64,000 nucleotides of DNA, from assembly GCF_954871325.1 (NCBI RefSeq), contig NC_088778.1, forward strand, positions 34,298,730 to 34,362,729. The letters run 5' to 3'. The stretch comes from Gordionus sp. m RMFG-2023. Lineage: Eukaryota; Nematomorpha; Gordioida; Chordodea; Parachordodidae. Below, piece after piece: positions 23,590 through 36,215 of the stretch. The notes beneath the pieces are model-generated. The model was not told the DNA's origin. It searched no databases and was given only the letters and a program-made list of their open reading frames with translations. The translations under genes were made by a program, and so were the position numbers. Numbering within the stretch: the stretch's first letter is position 1; each line of letters starts with the position of its first letter.

Positions 23590-25130
23590 CGCATCGCCCT
23601 CTAACGTTGAATACACAACAGAGCTACGCTAGGTTTTCCTCATTTCCATCTAATTGGAACAATTTAATTTGGGTATAAAAGTAAAAATATGAGGAGCCCT
23701 CCACACGTTTGTGGGCAAGCCGCACGTACTTATAGGCACAACATTTCGAAAAATGTTGCTTAAACCTCTATAGACTTTAATTTAAAAGGAGTGGGACAAA
23801 GAAAAAGCCTATACCCGAGAACTACAGTATAATTTAATTACTTTAAAGGTGGGTGATGGCTGATTTTAAGCTTAATTTCTTTAGTGTAAGTTATAATTGC
23901 TATCAATATTGTGATATAATGTTCATAGAATCTGTAAATAAATATGATTAAAATAAAATAATATTTACCGTTCTATCACTGCATTTGATCAACGTTCAAG
24001 CTACAAAATCTAATCTTATTTCTAATTTTTGTTAAGAATTTGTCATTGTTCTAGCCAAAGGAATCAAAGGAATGACATTTAATTTTCTAAAGCCATGCTA
24101 TTTTGAATGAATGTCGAACTTATATTCTTCAAATTTATGAAAAACATGAAAAAAATAGTGCACGCTTACCGTGCATTATCATTACCCTGATGCTTATTAC
24201 CAAGTGAATGTATGGAAATCAATTAGTATTAAGAAGTTATTCGAATAAAAACAGCTGTTACAATTTTAGAAATATAAAATGTTTTTTTTTCCACTAGGAA
24301 ATTTTATTAAATAAAAATATTTTAAATAATTTCTTCAAATAATATATTATTTTCCAATATTTAGACCTAAAAAAATTAAAATCGAATAATTCGATCACAT
24401 AACAGATAAAAAATTATTCGTCCAATAAAATATTTTCCTTATTCGAATTCGATTTCGAATCGAATAATTGTGTTATTCGTATTCGTAAAAATCGAATTAA
24501 TCGAGTCGAATAACGAATAAAGAATAATTCGTTTTAGGTCTAATTAAAATAAAAAACTTTAAAAATTTACTGTTGAGGGTTACTCACTTAATTTTTAAAT
24601 CATAAATTTCTTGTATAGATTCGTATATTGTTTCAATATTTTTAATTGTAATAACACAAGGAAGATTATTATATTGATTAAATATTGGATATTAATTGAG
24701 GAACTAAATAATGGATTCAACTTTTATGCTTCCAATCGTTCGGCCAACTTCACGGATATTTTAATAATGGGGATTTTTTTTCCACAAAATAAAGATTCGT
24801 TTTCTAAATATAAATATGAAAATATTTAAAATTTAATTTTGACGGTAATATTTTGTATTTGGATGTTTTTACGTAATATTAAGCGCACTAGTCCTATATA
24901 TACAACAGAGCAACCCTTCTCATGAAAAGACTCATCAAACTGGGGCAAATAATTAAGAGGATCATCCACGTTTTTTTGGGCAGGCCACGGTTACCTGTGC
25001 GCGAATGAGGCAAAGCCACTAGCTTAAACGCCCATGGAAAATATAAGGAGAGGAAAAAAAGCCCATGCCCGATTAAATAAAAAATTTTGATTATGAAGGG
25101 TTATATTGGCTATTTAATTTTACTATTAAT
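23590..25130 (+). repeat. Two diverged copies of a segment with CAACAGAGC and AAAGCCCATGCCCGA motifs
   Basis: The segments 23590-23880 and 24893-25130 share the ordered blocks ACAACAGAGC, CCACGTTTxTGGGCAxGCC, GCTTAAAC and AAAAAGCC(C/T)AT(G/A)CCCGA. Together with the repeat 20677-20760/24543-24620 this suggests an old tandem duplication of the surrounding segment. Confidence 0.5.
24361..24543. mobile_element. Short MITE with TTAGACCTAA ends
   Basis: A 183-bp element with inverted ends TTAGACCTAAAA and TTTTAGGTCTAA and an interior rich in ATTCG/CGAAT motifs. The same terminus begins at 20761, and a related decayed copy occurs near 50830-51000 (TACCTACAAAAATACGAG). It is probably a deletion derivative of the neighbouring hAT element. 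Confidence 0.6.
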
Positions 25131-25145
25131 TAGTGTAGTGAGAAC

Positions 25146-26260
25146 TAGTGTTGTTAAATAGTCGAGTTTTTACGACTCTGAACTCAAGTCGGAGTCGCAA
25201 AACTTCAAATTGAGCGGCTCAATGAGCTGCATGAGTCGGCTTGATGAGTCGGCTTCAGAGTCGAAAAAAATTTATTTTGAATCCGCCTGCTATTATTATT
25301 TACTCCACGATAAAATATTTAAAAAATTTAACCACTATGGTTCGAGAATTTAAATATTTTAAAATTCAAAATGACTTATGTATAGTGTTAATTTGATTAG
25401 TCGTAAAATTTACAACCAAATTATGGGCTCAGAGCATTAAAATCTAACAATCATTTATCTTAATTATATATATTTGTATATAGATGCGATATCAGCTCAA
25501 TAAATTTCTTAAGTCAGTTTCTGTATTGATATTCAATAGTTGATGTATCGATATGTAGATACATTTTTAAAAGATGTATTTAGTAATTATAAATATGGTT
25601 AACTCAGTATTTTATCCATCAAAAATATTATGCAAGCCTGAAGATTTTGCTCATAACTAGAAATCTTAAGCTAGGTAATTTTTTTGAAAATATTTAGTTG
25701 ACCATTTTTAAAAATAAGCTCAAATGGGTTATTTTGCATCACAGATGTATTTATATTTATATCCATTTTTAAACGATGAATCTGGAACCATTTACAAAGT
25801 ATAGAGTAGCATAAAAAATTGTATACCTATTAGGGATCTGTAAAACACCACATGGCCCGGGTATATTTTCTAGTGTTGTTAAACGGCTCAATTTGAGCCG
25901 ATTTTTAAAAACGTCTAACTCAACATTTTATCCAGAAAGCTATTATGTAAGCTTTAAGATTTTGGTCATAGATGGCACAAAAGTTTAGACATCTATCAGC
26001 GAAATGTCGGGGTATAGATAATAATAATAACAACATGGTCATATTCTTAAAATAATACATTTCGAATTTAAAAAATTTTCGAACCATAGGGGTTAAATTT
26101 TTTTAATATATTTATCGTGGAGTAAATAATAATAGCAGGCAGATTTAAAATAAACCTTAGACGACTCTGAAGCCGACTCATCGAGCCGACTCTGAAGCCG
26201 ATTCATCGAGCCGATAGATTTTAGGCTAAGTCGACTCGACTTAGCCAATTAACAACACTA
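25146..26260. mobile_element. 1.1-kb non-autonomous hAT element with long inverted ends and perfect 8-bp target duplication
   Basis: Ends are TAGTGTTGTTAA and TTAACAACACTA, flanked on both sides by GTGAGAAC (25138-25145 and 26261-26268). The inverted ends extend for roughly 220 bp (for example CTCCACGATAAA at 25301 facing TTTATCGTGGAG at about 26118) and carry GAGTCGGCTTCAGAGTCG-type palindromes. The interior holds two partial copies of the shorter TAGTGTTGTTAA MITE (25590-25745 and 25871-26015), nested or captured. No transposase frame is left. Confidence 0.8.
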
Positions 26261-26268
26261 GTGAGAAC

Positions 26269-29200
26269 CTGTACAAATAAAGTACAATAACTTATCAATA
26301 ATACTAGTACTTTATTTCCAACTTTAAAGATAATCCACCATCATACCGGAAAAAAACCGAACCATCGATTTAATATGTTAAATAAACTATATTCTGTATC
26401 AGTTTTGGGTAAAAATAATTTAAACTAAATTTAAAAATAAAATAATGTTATTAATATAAATCTACAAAAACAAAATTTTAAAAATATAATAATTTAGAAA
26501 TTCCATGATTTACGAACATTTCAAAATGTAAAAACTTAGAAATTCCATAAAAAAAAATCCCGCTCATACGATTATTAATTCATATTAAAAATAATTTTAT
26601 TGAAAATTTATATCAGTTATTTTATTATAACAAATAGAGAAAATAATATAACTCTAAAAAAAGGAAATTTTCTGGTGCCAGCCAGACGGCAAAAAAAGAA
26701 AGAAAAGGTATTATATATTATTATTTTTTTTTTTTCAAATAAGCAACTATTAATTATAAATTTGTTTACAGTAGTTTATATAAAATTTAAATTTTGTTAT
26801 TTATAAATTTTGTTAGAATGGTTTACATAAAATTTATATTTCTAAAATTTTTTATACGAATTTATATATTTTTATAAAAATACCAATAATGAATAATATG
26901 AGCGCATATTTATAATCTAAATTAAATGGGGAAATGTGCAAAAAATTTAAAAAGAAGTAGAATGAGTCTAGGATAGCTCTTTGGCTAGTATACAACGATT
27001 CAAGCTAATGTAATTCGCTTAAAGTTGTTTAAAAATATAAACACAGTTATCTAATAACTTCACGCTTTTCTTACATTTTTTTGAGTAAATTGAAAAGTCA
27101 AAATTTTCAAATCGGTGGAGAAATTTGGTCATATTTTATAGGAGAAATATGAATAATGCGAAAAGTTACTTTTATAGATCTAAATAAAGTAGATTTAGAG
27201 AGGGCAGGCAACCCGCCCCTTATTTTTTTTAGAAAATATATATGCTCCTTCATAGTTTTGACAAAAATATATTCTCTCCTGACAAATGAGTTAATTAATG
27301 ATTAGAAATTAAAATATAATTGTTTAAAAAAGAGATTCTGAATAAAACGTGGGGATTCAAGATCTCGAATCCCACGTTGGAATTTCGAATCCCAGATGAT
27401 TCCGTATCCCAATACGATATATATAAAAAGATTGAAAAAATCTTTTTAAAATAACATATTTTCAAATAATATCAATTAAAAAAGATATGAGAATGAATTA
27501 TTAAAAAATAAGAAAGATAAAATGATATCCAAAGGTGTAAAAACTCAAACTAAAATGATCATAAATAATGGACTATTATTAATAGATTTATTTGTTAAAA
27601 ATCACTCTGGGATAATAGAGATTTAAAGTATATCTTCAAAATGATTTTATAAAAAATAAATTATTAATCATATATATTATATAAAAGATATTACTTTATT
27701 TGTGAATAATCATTTTAAAATTTACATATTTTCAAATAATATCAATTAGATAGATACTAAATATAAATTACTTTATAAAGATGATAAAGTATTCAAAACT
27801 ATTGTATAAAATAAATTAGAAATTACATGTAACTTATATATTTTCAAAGCATTATTTATTTTATATAAAGATGTTAAATAAATAACTTTAATATGATCCG
27901 AGATGAAAACACTTATTAGTTTAATATGTAATGATAGATTCTATTTTGTAAAAATAATATTCATTTCGAACATTTTTTAAATGTAAATAGAGGATCATAT
28001 CATGTTGTATATTATTTGGATTCTATTATTTGATGCAGAAGATATTATTCTATATTTATAAATGACTGAGTTCAAAACTCTGAAGTTAAAAAGTCCCTGT
28101 GGGCAAGGGTACCTATCGTTTGAATGGAATGAATCAATTAACAATAAGCTTCCTTCAGATTCAATTATGGAAACAATACGGTAATATTATTTTTTTATAA
28201 AACATGCCTTGTATATTACCAATATTTTGAAAATATTAAATTAGGGCATTTTGATGCCCATCTCCTCAGGTCAATGACGCTTACTAACGATCTAGAATAT
28301 TAAATAATTTAATTAATAATGAATACAGAGTTTTAAAGGGCGCCCCCACCCCCAGATGAAGGGCCTATACCTTCTGTATATACCACTCCCCCACCCCTGC
28401 AATGCAAATATGTGTATATGTTGTTCGAATTTTATCCTAGCCCATAAAATATTTGACACAAGTTGTTCCTAACTTTAAAATATTGTTCAAATATATTATA
28501 ACTAGTAACCCTAGAATAAATTTCTCAATAATTGCATCTTAATTGGTAAAAATACTATTTTGCTGTTATTGATTTTGACCTGCTGAGATGCACAGTATAG
28601 AGGTCTGTAATGTGGCTAAAATATTTTAAACATTGCGTGGATGGTGGGTGGGTAAAAACTATTTTTTTAAAAATTGATGTGTGATGGGCTGGTAAATTTT
28701 AAATAAATTTGTTGGTAAATGAATATAATAGACTTCTATTTATTAAAAATCATTTTTGTCATCCAGGTTAAGTAAATTTTTTGTATAAATGGTCAGACGT
28801 ATGTATGAGAACTTTTTTAGGGGGGGGGGGCTTAATTTCTTGTTGGTTAAAACCATTGCAGATCTCTAGCATAGATATAGATATTTTGGCTTACATTTTA
28901 TAGACATTGCCAATAAAATGATAATCTTGGTCTTTAAGATTTAATAAGAAAAGTCCAGTTACCTTAGTTATAATAGAAGAGAGGATAAAATGCTTAAATG
29001 TCAAAAAAATTAAGATTTTAAGAAGGCTAATAATTTTTTATGATAAAATTTTACATTTCATTCTAAATAGTATTTTAAATTGTGATTTTTTAAAATCTTT
29101 CATGATTGAAATTACAATTTTTTAAAAAAATTTTTCAAAATATTGGGCAAAACAAATCTTATAATGCAAAGTTGTTCTACACTATGTGGCGTACATCATC

Positions 29201-29658
29201 ACTTGCAGCTAGACAAATATATCCTTTTAGAATATACAATTTCTATTTATTTTTTTAAAAAAAATTACATAATTTTGAAAAACACCCTCAAGGTATACGT
29301 GTATTAAAATTTTATTATTGATGCCGAACATATCAATTAGAAGTATGTTATATAAGCTTATTGAGAAACAAAATTTTAATTCAATATATTTGTTTTATTT
29401 TATTTTATTACTTTAAAAAAAAACATTTTCCATTGAAATTAAATTAAAATACATTGAAAAATTAAAAATTAAATTGAAATTTAATATTTAAAAAAAAATA
29501 TATGCATACATTCAAGGTCATTTAAATGATAATAAATGTTGTGTAAGTTCAATATAATAATTTTTTTTACTATATTTAATACTTAATGAGGTGACATAAT
29601 TATTGACCATTTTTCATTTTTTTTATAATCTTACAATTTGAAATTTATAATTTAAGTA
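26269..29658. other. Very AT-rich gene-free stretch
   Basis: No open frame with protein-like composition was found. Features are a GC-richer C-run patch near 28330-28400 and a 10-11-base poly(G) run at 28820-28830. Most of the remainder is A/T homopolymer-rich spacer. Confidence 0.5.
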
Positions 29659-29853
<195 letters not shown>

Positions 29854-30700
29854 GACGAATATCGATTTTTAACTATGCCCAATAATCAATAATTTTAAAT
29901 ATGGGATTGAGTTCTATTTTAATTAAAGTTGACTTAACTAGGGTATATAACGAGTTTATTATAATCGTGATTGAAATCTATTTAATGTTTATTCTAGTTT
30001 GTTAATATTACCAAATATACGAAATAAATTTAATTAAAAAAATATGCACGTTGGTAGAATGGGAAAAGCATTTATTAAACGGTGCCCAGAGAAGCCTTAA
30101 CGAACAATATTAACAAAAAGTATTCTGCAACCTTCTGTCAAGTTGGAGGACACAAATTTTTTTAGGAATCGTAAAATACTTTCAATAATCAATCAATCAA
30201 TAACTAAAAGAAGAAACCGATTTTATTTTTTAAAAAAACCATTTCTGTCGACTAATTAATTATCCAGCAGATTTTCTCGCTCATAAAAGTGTCAATTTAA
30301 TAATTAAGGATTTAAAAAAAAATATGACAAAAGAAAAAAGGGAAGATTTAATTAAAATTTGGAATATTCATTTTTTAAGAATCAAATGTTTCAGCTCGGA
30401 GGAAGGGTAAGAAAATCAAAAATATTAAGATGACGCAACACGAAAATAATATTTATTTACAAAATACATTTATTTATTTATCGATTTTATTTATCCCCGA
30501 GAAAATCGATAATTTTTTTTATTTAATTTGGAAAAAAAAAATATAAAAATATTACGGTATTATGTGGACCTGCCATGAACGCACCAAATTTATGTCTTTA
30601 AAAATACGTTATCCACTAAACTTATTCGATAATATTTTTAGTTGATTGAAATTTACAGGGGCTCAAAGAACGAGGTTTGTTTTTGACATTTATAAGGCAA
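29854..30700. other. AT-rich spacer
   Basis: No gene or repeat recognised. Confidence 0.4.
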
Positions 30701-30709
30701 AGTTTTGTC

Positions 30710-31900
30710 AACCGCTCCCCCCCCCCCTAACTTACATTTTGTCATTTATTATTTTAGCTTTTTCTTAAATTCGGAACCCCAACTGGAAAGAGATCGAAGG
30801 AATGATACATTCAATACGATCTTATTGGTCGGTATGGCAAAAGCACCGGTCTGCTCCAGCGGATATTTGGCCAATCGTAATTTTCCGGTGTAAATTTTTA
30901 TCGAATTAGCCCGCGCCACGTCCGACTCGGCCAATCACAATATTCGAGATTGGTCGGTGGCATGATCTTGCGCGAAGATGTCCAAAAAATTATTTTTAAA
31001 AAATAACATCACATGATTTTTTTTTTTTTTAAATTATAAGAGAAAAGAAAAAGAAAGAAGTAAACAATGCTCCTCTCGGAAAGAATAATTTTTTTTAAAA
31101 ATATTTATTTTTTATTTCGAAAAAAAATGAAGCTCAGCTTTTAATGTATTCATCAAAAAAAAAATCTTTTCATCTTTTTTTGTTCGGTTTTTTTATTTTA
31201 AAAAAAAAAATTATTATTCCTTCTATTCTTTTTGAACAATCGAATCTTTTCAATGATCTCGGAAAATTAATTGGTGTCGGCGAATCTTGGCAGACGAAAA
31301 TGAACGAATCCTCGTTTTTAATTATCGTCTGCCATCATGCGAACAACGATATTCGCGTTCTTAGGAGTTAAATATATTTTTACGCATGCGCGTAGTTGAT
31401 TGACTTGGTAAAATGATCTCCTAAGTAAGACTTCGGATGGTATTTAAAAAAAATATAATAATAATATTATTTTTTTTTGTTAAAAGCCTTTGTCATAAAA
31501 AAATTCTATTGTATAAGAGAATCCTTTCATCTATCCCCCCCCCCCTCCTACTTATTATTAGATTAATTAACAATTCACGATTTCATCTTCTCCTATTGTG
31601 TACGGAATAAAAGAAGATATAAAATACAATCCCTCTTCCCTTATTTGAATATTGGTTTATCTCGGAAATGATTGCGGAACGAGTGGTTGATTATTATCTT
31701 TTATCGCCGCGAGGAATTGAAGGGAAAACGCGATACATTGTTTGTTCAACGGTTACCTACGAGAGCCGCTCGCGTTTTTTTTAATTCTACGATTTTAAAT
31801 GCGGGGGAAAAAAATGTGGCGGAGAGAATGGATTTTTCTATCGCTATACATTCATCTTAAGGGCATGATCACGTGTCTACATCTAGTCCAATCGGAGCAC
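30710..31900. promoter_or_regulatory. CpG-richer stretch with a CCAAT-box cluster, possible promoter
   Basis: Against the AT-rich background this stretch has many CpG dinucleotides. Four CCAAT/ATTGG boxes lie within about 130 bases (30823-30827, 30871-30875, 30931-30935, 30949-30953), another sits at 31888-31892, and a CACGTG E-box is nearby (about 31870). C-runs of 11 occur at 30717-30727 and 31535-31545. CCAAT clusters are typical of NF-Y-driven promoters. I cannot link it to a gene. A distant first exon of the DOT1L gene is one option, about 9 kb away. Confidence 0.3.
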
Positions 31901-32740
31901 GTAAAACAATATCAAAAAATGGCGTAAATTTTTAAATATTCTAATATTTGATATTATTATCAATATAAATTGATTTTCAGCTGCGTTCTCATTTTGTAAA
32001 ATTAGATATATATATTTTTTTTTATTTCTCTAGAATTTTGTAAATCGTATTTGGTTATACCACATAAACTCCTTTTTATTTTTATTCATTTTACAATTTA
32101 AATAATTTTTGAACTTTAAAAAAAATAATGGAAAAAAATATCGTATCTTAAACATATGTTTTTATTTTGCCGCTTTCGCTTTTCGAGAAGCGAATATTTA
32201 ATTTTTTGGCACGCGGAGAAATAAGCATCTCGTGGCGCTAAAACTGGCCTTTTTAAAAAAAATCCGAAAGATTCGTTGTGAAGTTAAACGCGAGGGACTT
32301 TTAACACTTCTCCTTTGCGCTGCGGGAGAACGGGTTAATACCTGCCTGTCCTAACTCAATTCCACTGCCCCCCCCCTCCATTCCTTCACTTCGTCCCATA
32401 AATTAGGTAACCATATTTTGTAATTCGACATTATATTTTTTATCAAACATTTAAAACAAAACAAATTATTGTTTTTTTTTATCCAGAAATAAATAATTAT
32501 TTGGCCCTGAAGCAAAAAATTTACCGAATAATTAAAATTAGTTCAAAAAAAATAAATGGAATAAAAAATAGAATAAATAAAATAAAATGTAAACTTAAGA
32601 TGACAAAAAAAAAATTTTACGCTTTCCCGCCAAAATTTTTTTTATTTATTTAATATATATTTTTTTTATTACGGTCGTGTGTACGAAAAATTTTTTAAAA
32701 ATAGTCGGCAAACAAATTATTAAGGTGTGTCTGGCGGGGG

Positions 32741-33065
32741 TTAGTCACTAAAATGACATACAATTAATACCTAAACTGACGATGCATTTGAAAGCTTCGT
32801 CGAATGCAAATCAGCTGGAGCCGCCATTTTGATAGATATAGTTATTCACTTGTTAAATCGATAACTTGCTTTCTTAGTATCCCTATCATCAGGCAATTCT
32901 CGAATAAAATTTTGCGCCAAAGCATAGGAAAAAATTGGCCTCTCGTTTAAAATTTGTTTTAAATACGGGTAATCAAAATGGCGTCCCCAGCTGTTTTCGT
33001 TGATGTACACTTTATGAATTTATTGTCAGTCTAGGTATTATTTATGTCATCTCATTGGTCACTAA
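32741..33065. mobile_element. Palindromic MITE with facing GCCGCCATTTTG motifs, copy A
   Basis: A 325-bp inverted-repeat element. The left half contains ATGACATACAATTAATACC then AAATCAGCTGGAGCCGCCATTTTG. The right half mirrors it with CAAAATGGCGTCCCCAGCTG and GGTATTATTTATGTCAT. Ends are about TTAGTCAC and GTCACTAA. A diverged second copy is at 41655-41995, inside the DOT1L gene. No coding capacity and no clear target duplication. Confidence 0.65.
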
Positions 33066-36000
33066 CTAGACTAGGGCAGGTGATTACAATACCAAAATAT
33101 TGGTAATTGGTTACAAACTTATTGTATTGGTTTAAACAATATTTTCCTTATATTTGTATCACCATTATATATGATTTATTGGTAGGAAGTTTGTTTTTTA
33201 TTTTTTGACTTAAGATAGATTTTTTATTTTCCATGTACATTAGAAGAAGTGTTTAGAGTCAGCATTGCTTAAGCATTGATTTCTTTATATCTTTGATTTT
33301 CAATTACGGTGTCAAAAGCAAATGATTGATATGAAAGGTTTTTTCGTATTTACAATAATAATATTGTTAATCGTAGATGCTAAACTTATCACGAAAAATT
33401 TTAAAAAATATATATGGCATGAAAATAAAGCAGCCTCGAGAAAATATTTTTTAACCCCATTATTGACGACTGTTTGATTTTGGGAACATCGACTTTGCCG
33501 TTGGATAAATCTCTTGTTGTATTTCCCATCTAAATAAATGCGACACAAATAATTTTTGGTGTTAAATTTTTTTTTAAGCTTTTAAAAATTTTCAGATTTT
33601 TATTTTTTTCGAGGCATTAAAAAAAACTCCGTTTTTCTTTTAAAGCTTAAAATTACAATTTGTAAATATTTATTTAGTATCTATTTTGCGATAGTAAAAG
33701 AACTGAAATTTGTGAATTTTTTTTTTGATATGGTAAACATGAATGTTATCGGAGATGTAATTGCGCTTATTTTGATATATTTTTATAAAAAAAATATGCT
33801 TCACAAATTGGCCATGGAAAATTAATGTCTGAGATTGCCGATCTTCTTCTTCCTCCTCCTTCATCACTCACTACTATTAGAAATATTAGTCTAAATTTTA
33901 ACCGTTCCCATTTGAAAATAAAAATCGTCCAATCAAAATGATCCTTGAGTTGCAGTGGATTACAATACGGCCATAATACTCAATTATAAAGTGAATCAAA
34001 ATGTATCTTTAAAAGTATCTAAAAACAGATGATACCACATTTTCGTATTTCGATACTATAACAACTGCCATTTCCTAACTTTCTCAATTTATGTGTCGTA
34101 GCTTATGCTGTTAAAGTAACGTCATTTTAAGATTAACCACCATAAATTTTCAGTCAATATTTTTAATGAATCAATCAAGATTTATAATATTCTTATACAA
34201 AATACTATGCCAATATTACCTGAGATAAAAGATGATTCAACCTGCCCTGGTCCCAATATGGAACATTTTTTTAAGCCAATAAATAAAATAAGGGTACAAA
34301 GTCTACACCTTATGAAATTGTGTCCCACCAACTCAAATATTATGTCCTCAATTGTGGAATAAACATGGCAGTTTCGAAACTGCTCCGCCATTTTAAGGAT
34401 AAATCAAGAAGATAGCTGAGTAAAACGGTCGTAAGAAGATGGAACTTTTTTTTACAGCTTGAAATTAATTGTCTTATCAAGGAGAATAACCAATTTGGAG
34501 AATCTTGATGAATCCTAATTGCAGAGATTTTCGGATAATGACAAGTCTTTCATCTATATTGTATGGTTAGGGTTATGAGCTTATAATGTTATGGAGCCTG
34601 TTGCTAGTTCGATTTTAGAACATTTGGGATATCTCACTTCCACGATAACGATTATAGATAATTACAAGTTTTGCATTTTTTGGATGCAATCCTGCATATA
34701 TATAAAAGGTATACAGTTGAAATATTGTTTACAATTTGTATTTTGATTACATTTATAACTATATCAGCAATGATTCACCCGCTACGTGAATTAGATTAGC
34801 CCCGGATAAAATTATAGGTCAGCGAAGGTAGAAGACCTGAACTTATTTCCAGTTTGAGAAGATTTCCTGACAAAGAAAAAGCAGACTTTGATTCCTTTAA
34901 AAGCAACACAAATTTCTCCTTCTTTTAACATTGGCGTCGCCGAAATTTTACCGGGACAGGGTGGATAGGTTAAAGTATTCAGACTCAGTTGTTCTCTGGT
35001 AAGGAGAGGGATGCTCATATTTTGAGCATACAGCAATGATTGCCCTTTAGAACTCACTCTTTCCCAAAATTAGTGCTCGCAACTATTTATGGATGAAAGC
35101 CAACTTTGAGCTAACACAAAATAACTTAAATGATATTATGTTGATTTCGATGATATAACTGCTACAACGTCATTTTAAGTTGGGATGAGAGATCTGATTC
35201 GTCAAGGTGCCAGCACACACAGCTGTTTAATAATGTTGTATATCTATCAAAGTGTCACCAAAAATAACATTTCAGAGTATTTGACCGGCTAAATATAACT
35301 TCGGTCGATTGACCGGCTTTCATCCCAGATTACGATGAGTCCTTAAGCACTAGCTTAGAGTATTCTAGATGTAGTAAGCCCGCTGGCTTTCAGCATATTG
35401 CAGCCTAGCCCTCTGTAATTTTTTTTTTGCTTTGCGGTGATTGGATCATCCAACGATGAAATAAAACATATGTTAAAATTGGGGTTTTCACGTAAGAAGA
35501 TTAAATCGAACCTTCATAGCCAAGATTGAATAGATTAAATAAATTTAAATAAAAATGAATGATGTTTAAAATGATAATATAATAACATAGGTAAGGGAGT
35601 CAAACTAACCCCGGGGGCTCTAAGTCGTATTTTTATTTATTTTATTTTTTTGAAAGTGAAAAAAAAATATTTTAAAAAAAACGATTATAAAAGTTGCCTT
35701 CATTTCAACCTACAAACGAATTTGGCGAATTTTAATTAATTTATTATGCATAGCATACATAGCATAGTGTAGTATGCATTATTATGTTTAAAATATAGTT
35801 TGAGATTTTTTTAGCAAAGTTCGGCTTCGGGTCGGTTTTTTTATGAATGACTTTATCCGGTTTTTATTTAGAATCCGTATCTTGCCCTATTAATCGCCGA
35901 TTCATCGGGTGATCACTTGGGAAGTCGGGTCAAGCGATAATTTCTACAAAATCGTCGGTATTTTGGGAAGCCTCTACTCTACAAAGTTGGACGTTAATTA

Positions 36001-36120
36001 GGCTTTCTTACTATATTTGGGCGCGTTATACAGAGCGCGCTATTTTCGTTCGTCAAAAATTCGTTATTTTGACGATAGACTACCATCCTTTATCACGTGA
36101 TATATTTGGATTGATGGTCT
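33066..36120. other. Gene-free stretch without assigned function
   Basis: Contains a fragment of the AGATAC MITE family (about 33990-34070) and an 81-codon minus-strand frame at 34812-35057 that I do not recognise and do not call. No spliced gene could be built. Confidence 0.35.
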
Positions 36121-36146
36121 CTAAAAGGATATCCGAACGCGAATTC

Positions 36147-36215
36147 CGCGCAGAGCGGACGGATTCGAACCGGAATCCGAACCATCCGCCGCAACTCTCG
36201 CTCCACTGGCGCACT
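36147..36215 (-). other. tRNA-like sequence (SINE head or tRNA relic)
   Basis: On the minus strand there is a perfect B-box GGTTCGAATCC (36161-36171 in reverse) and, about 31 bases before it, an imperfect A-box-like GCGCCAGTGGAGCG. I could not fold a convincing acceptor stem, and the T stem is only partly paired, so this is not called as a functional tRNA. Confidence 0.3.

Larger units (their letters stand above)
20761..24543 (-). mobile_element. Decayed hAT transposon region bounded by TTAGACCTA-type ends
   Basis: The left edge reads TTAGACCTACAAAAATACG and the right edge TTTTAGGTCTAA, forming an inverted pair. Both edges continue into subterminal ATTCG/CGAAT-rich sequence. Between them lies a minus-strand transposase relic (20917-22182 and upstream pieces to about 22500) and AT-rich non-coding DNA with diverged internal repeats (for example around 22545, 22915-23000 and 23255-23310). 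The outer 8-mers do not match. The right edge may belong to a separate short MITE (24361-24543), so the true right end is uncertain. Confidence 0.5.

Noticed and set aside
20677-24620. LTR-type element because of direct repeats around the 20.8-24.5 kb region
   Set aside because: The repeats are short, diverged and AT-rich. No reverse transcriptase, gag-like sequence or primer site was seen, and the coding relic is a hAT transposase.
34812-35057. 81-codon minus-strand frame with protein-like composition
   Set aside because: Not recognised, no neighbouring exons, and length is within chance for this window.
36147-36215. Functional tRNA gene
   Set aside because: No convincing acceptor stem and an incomplete T stem.
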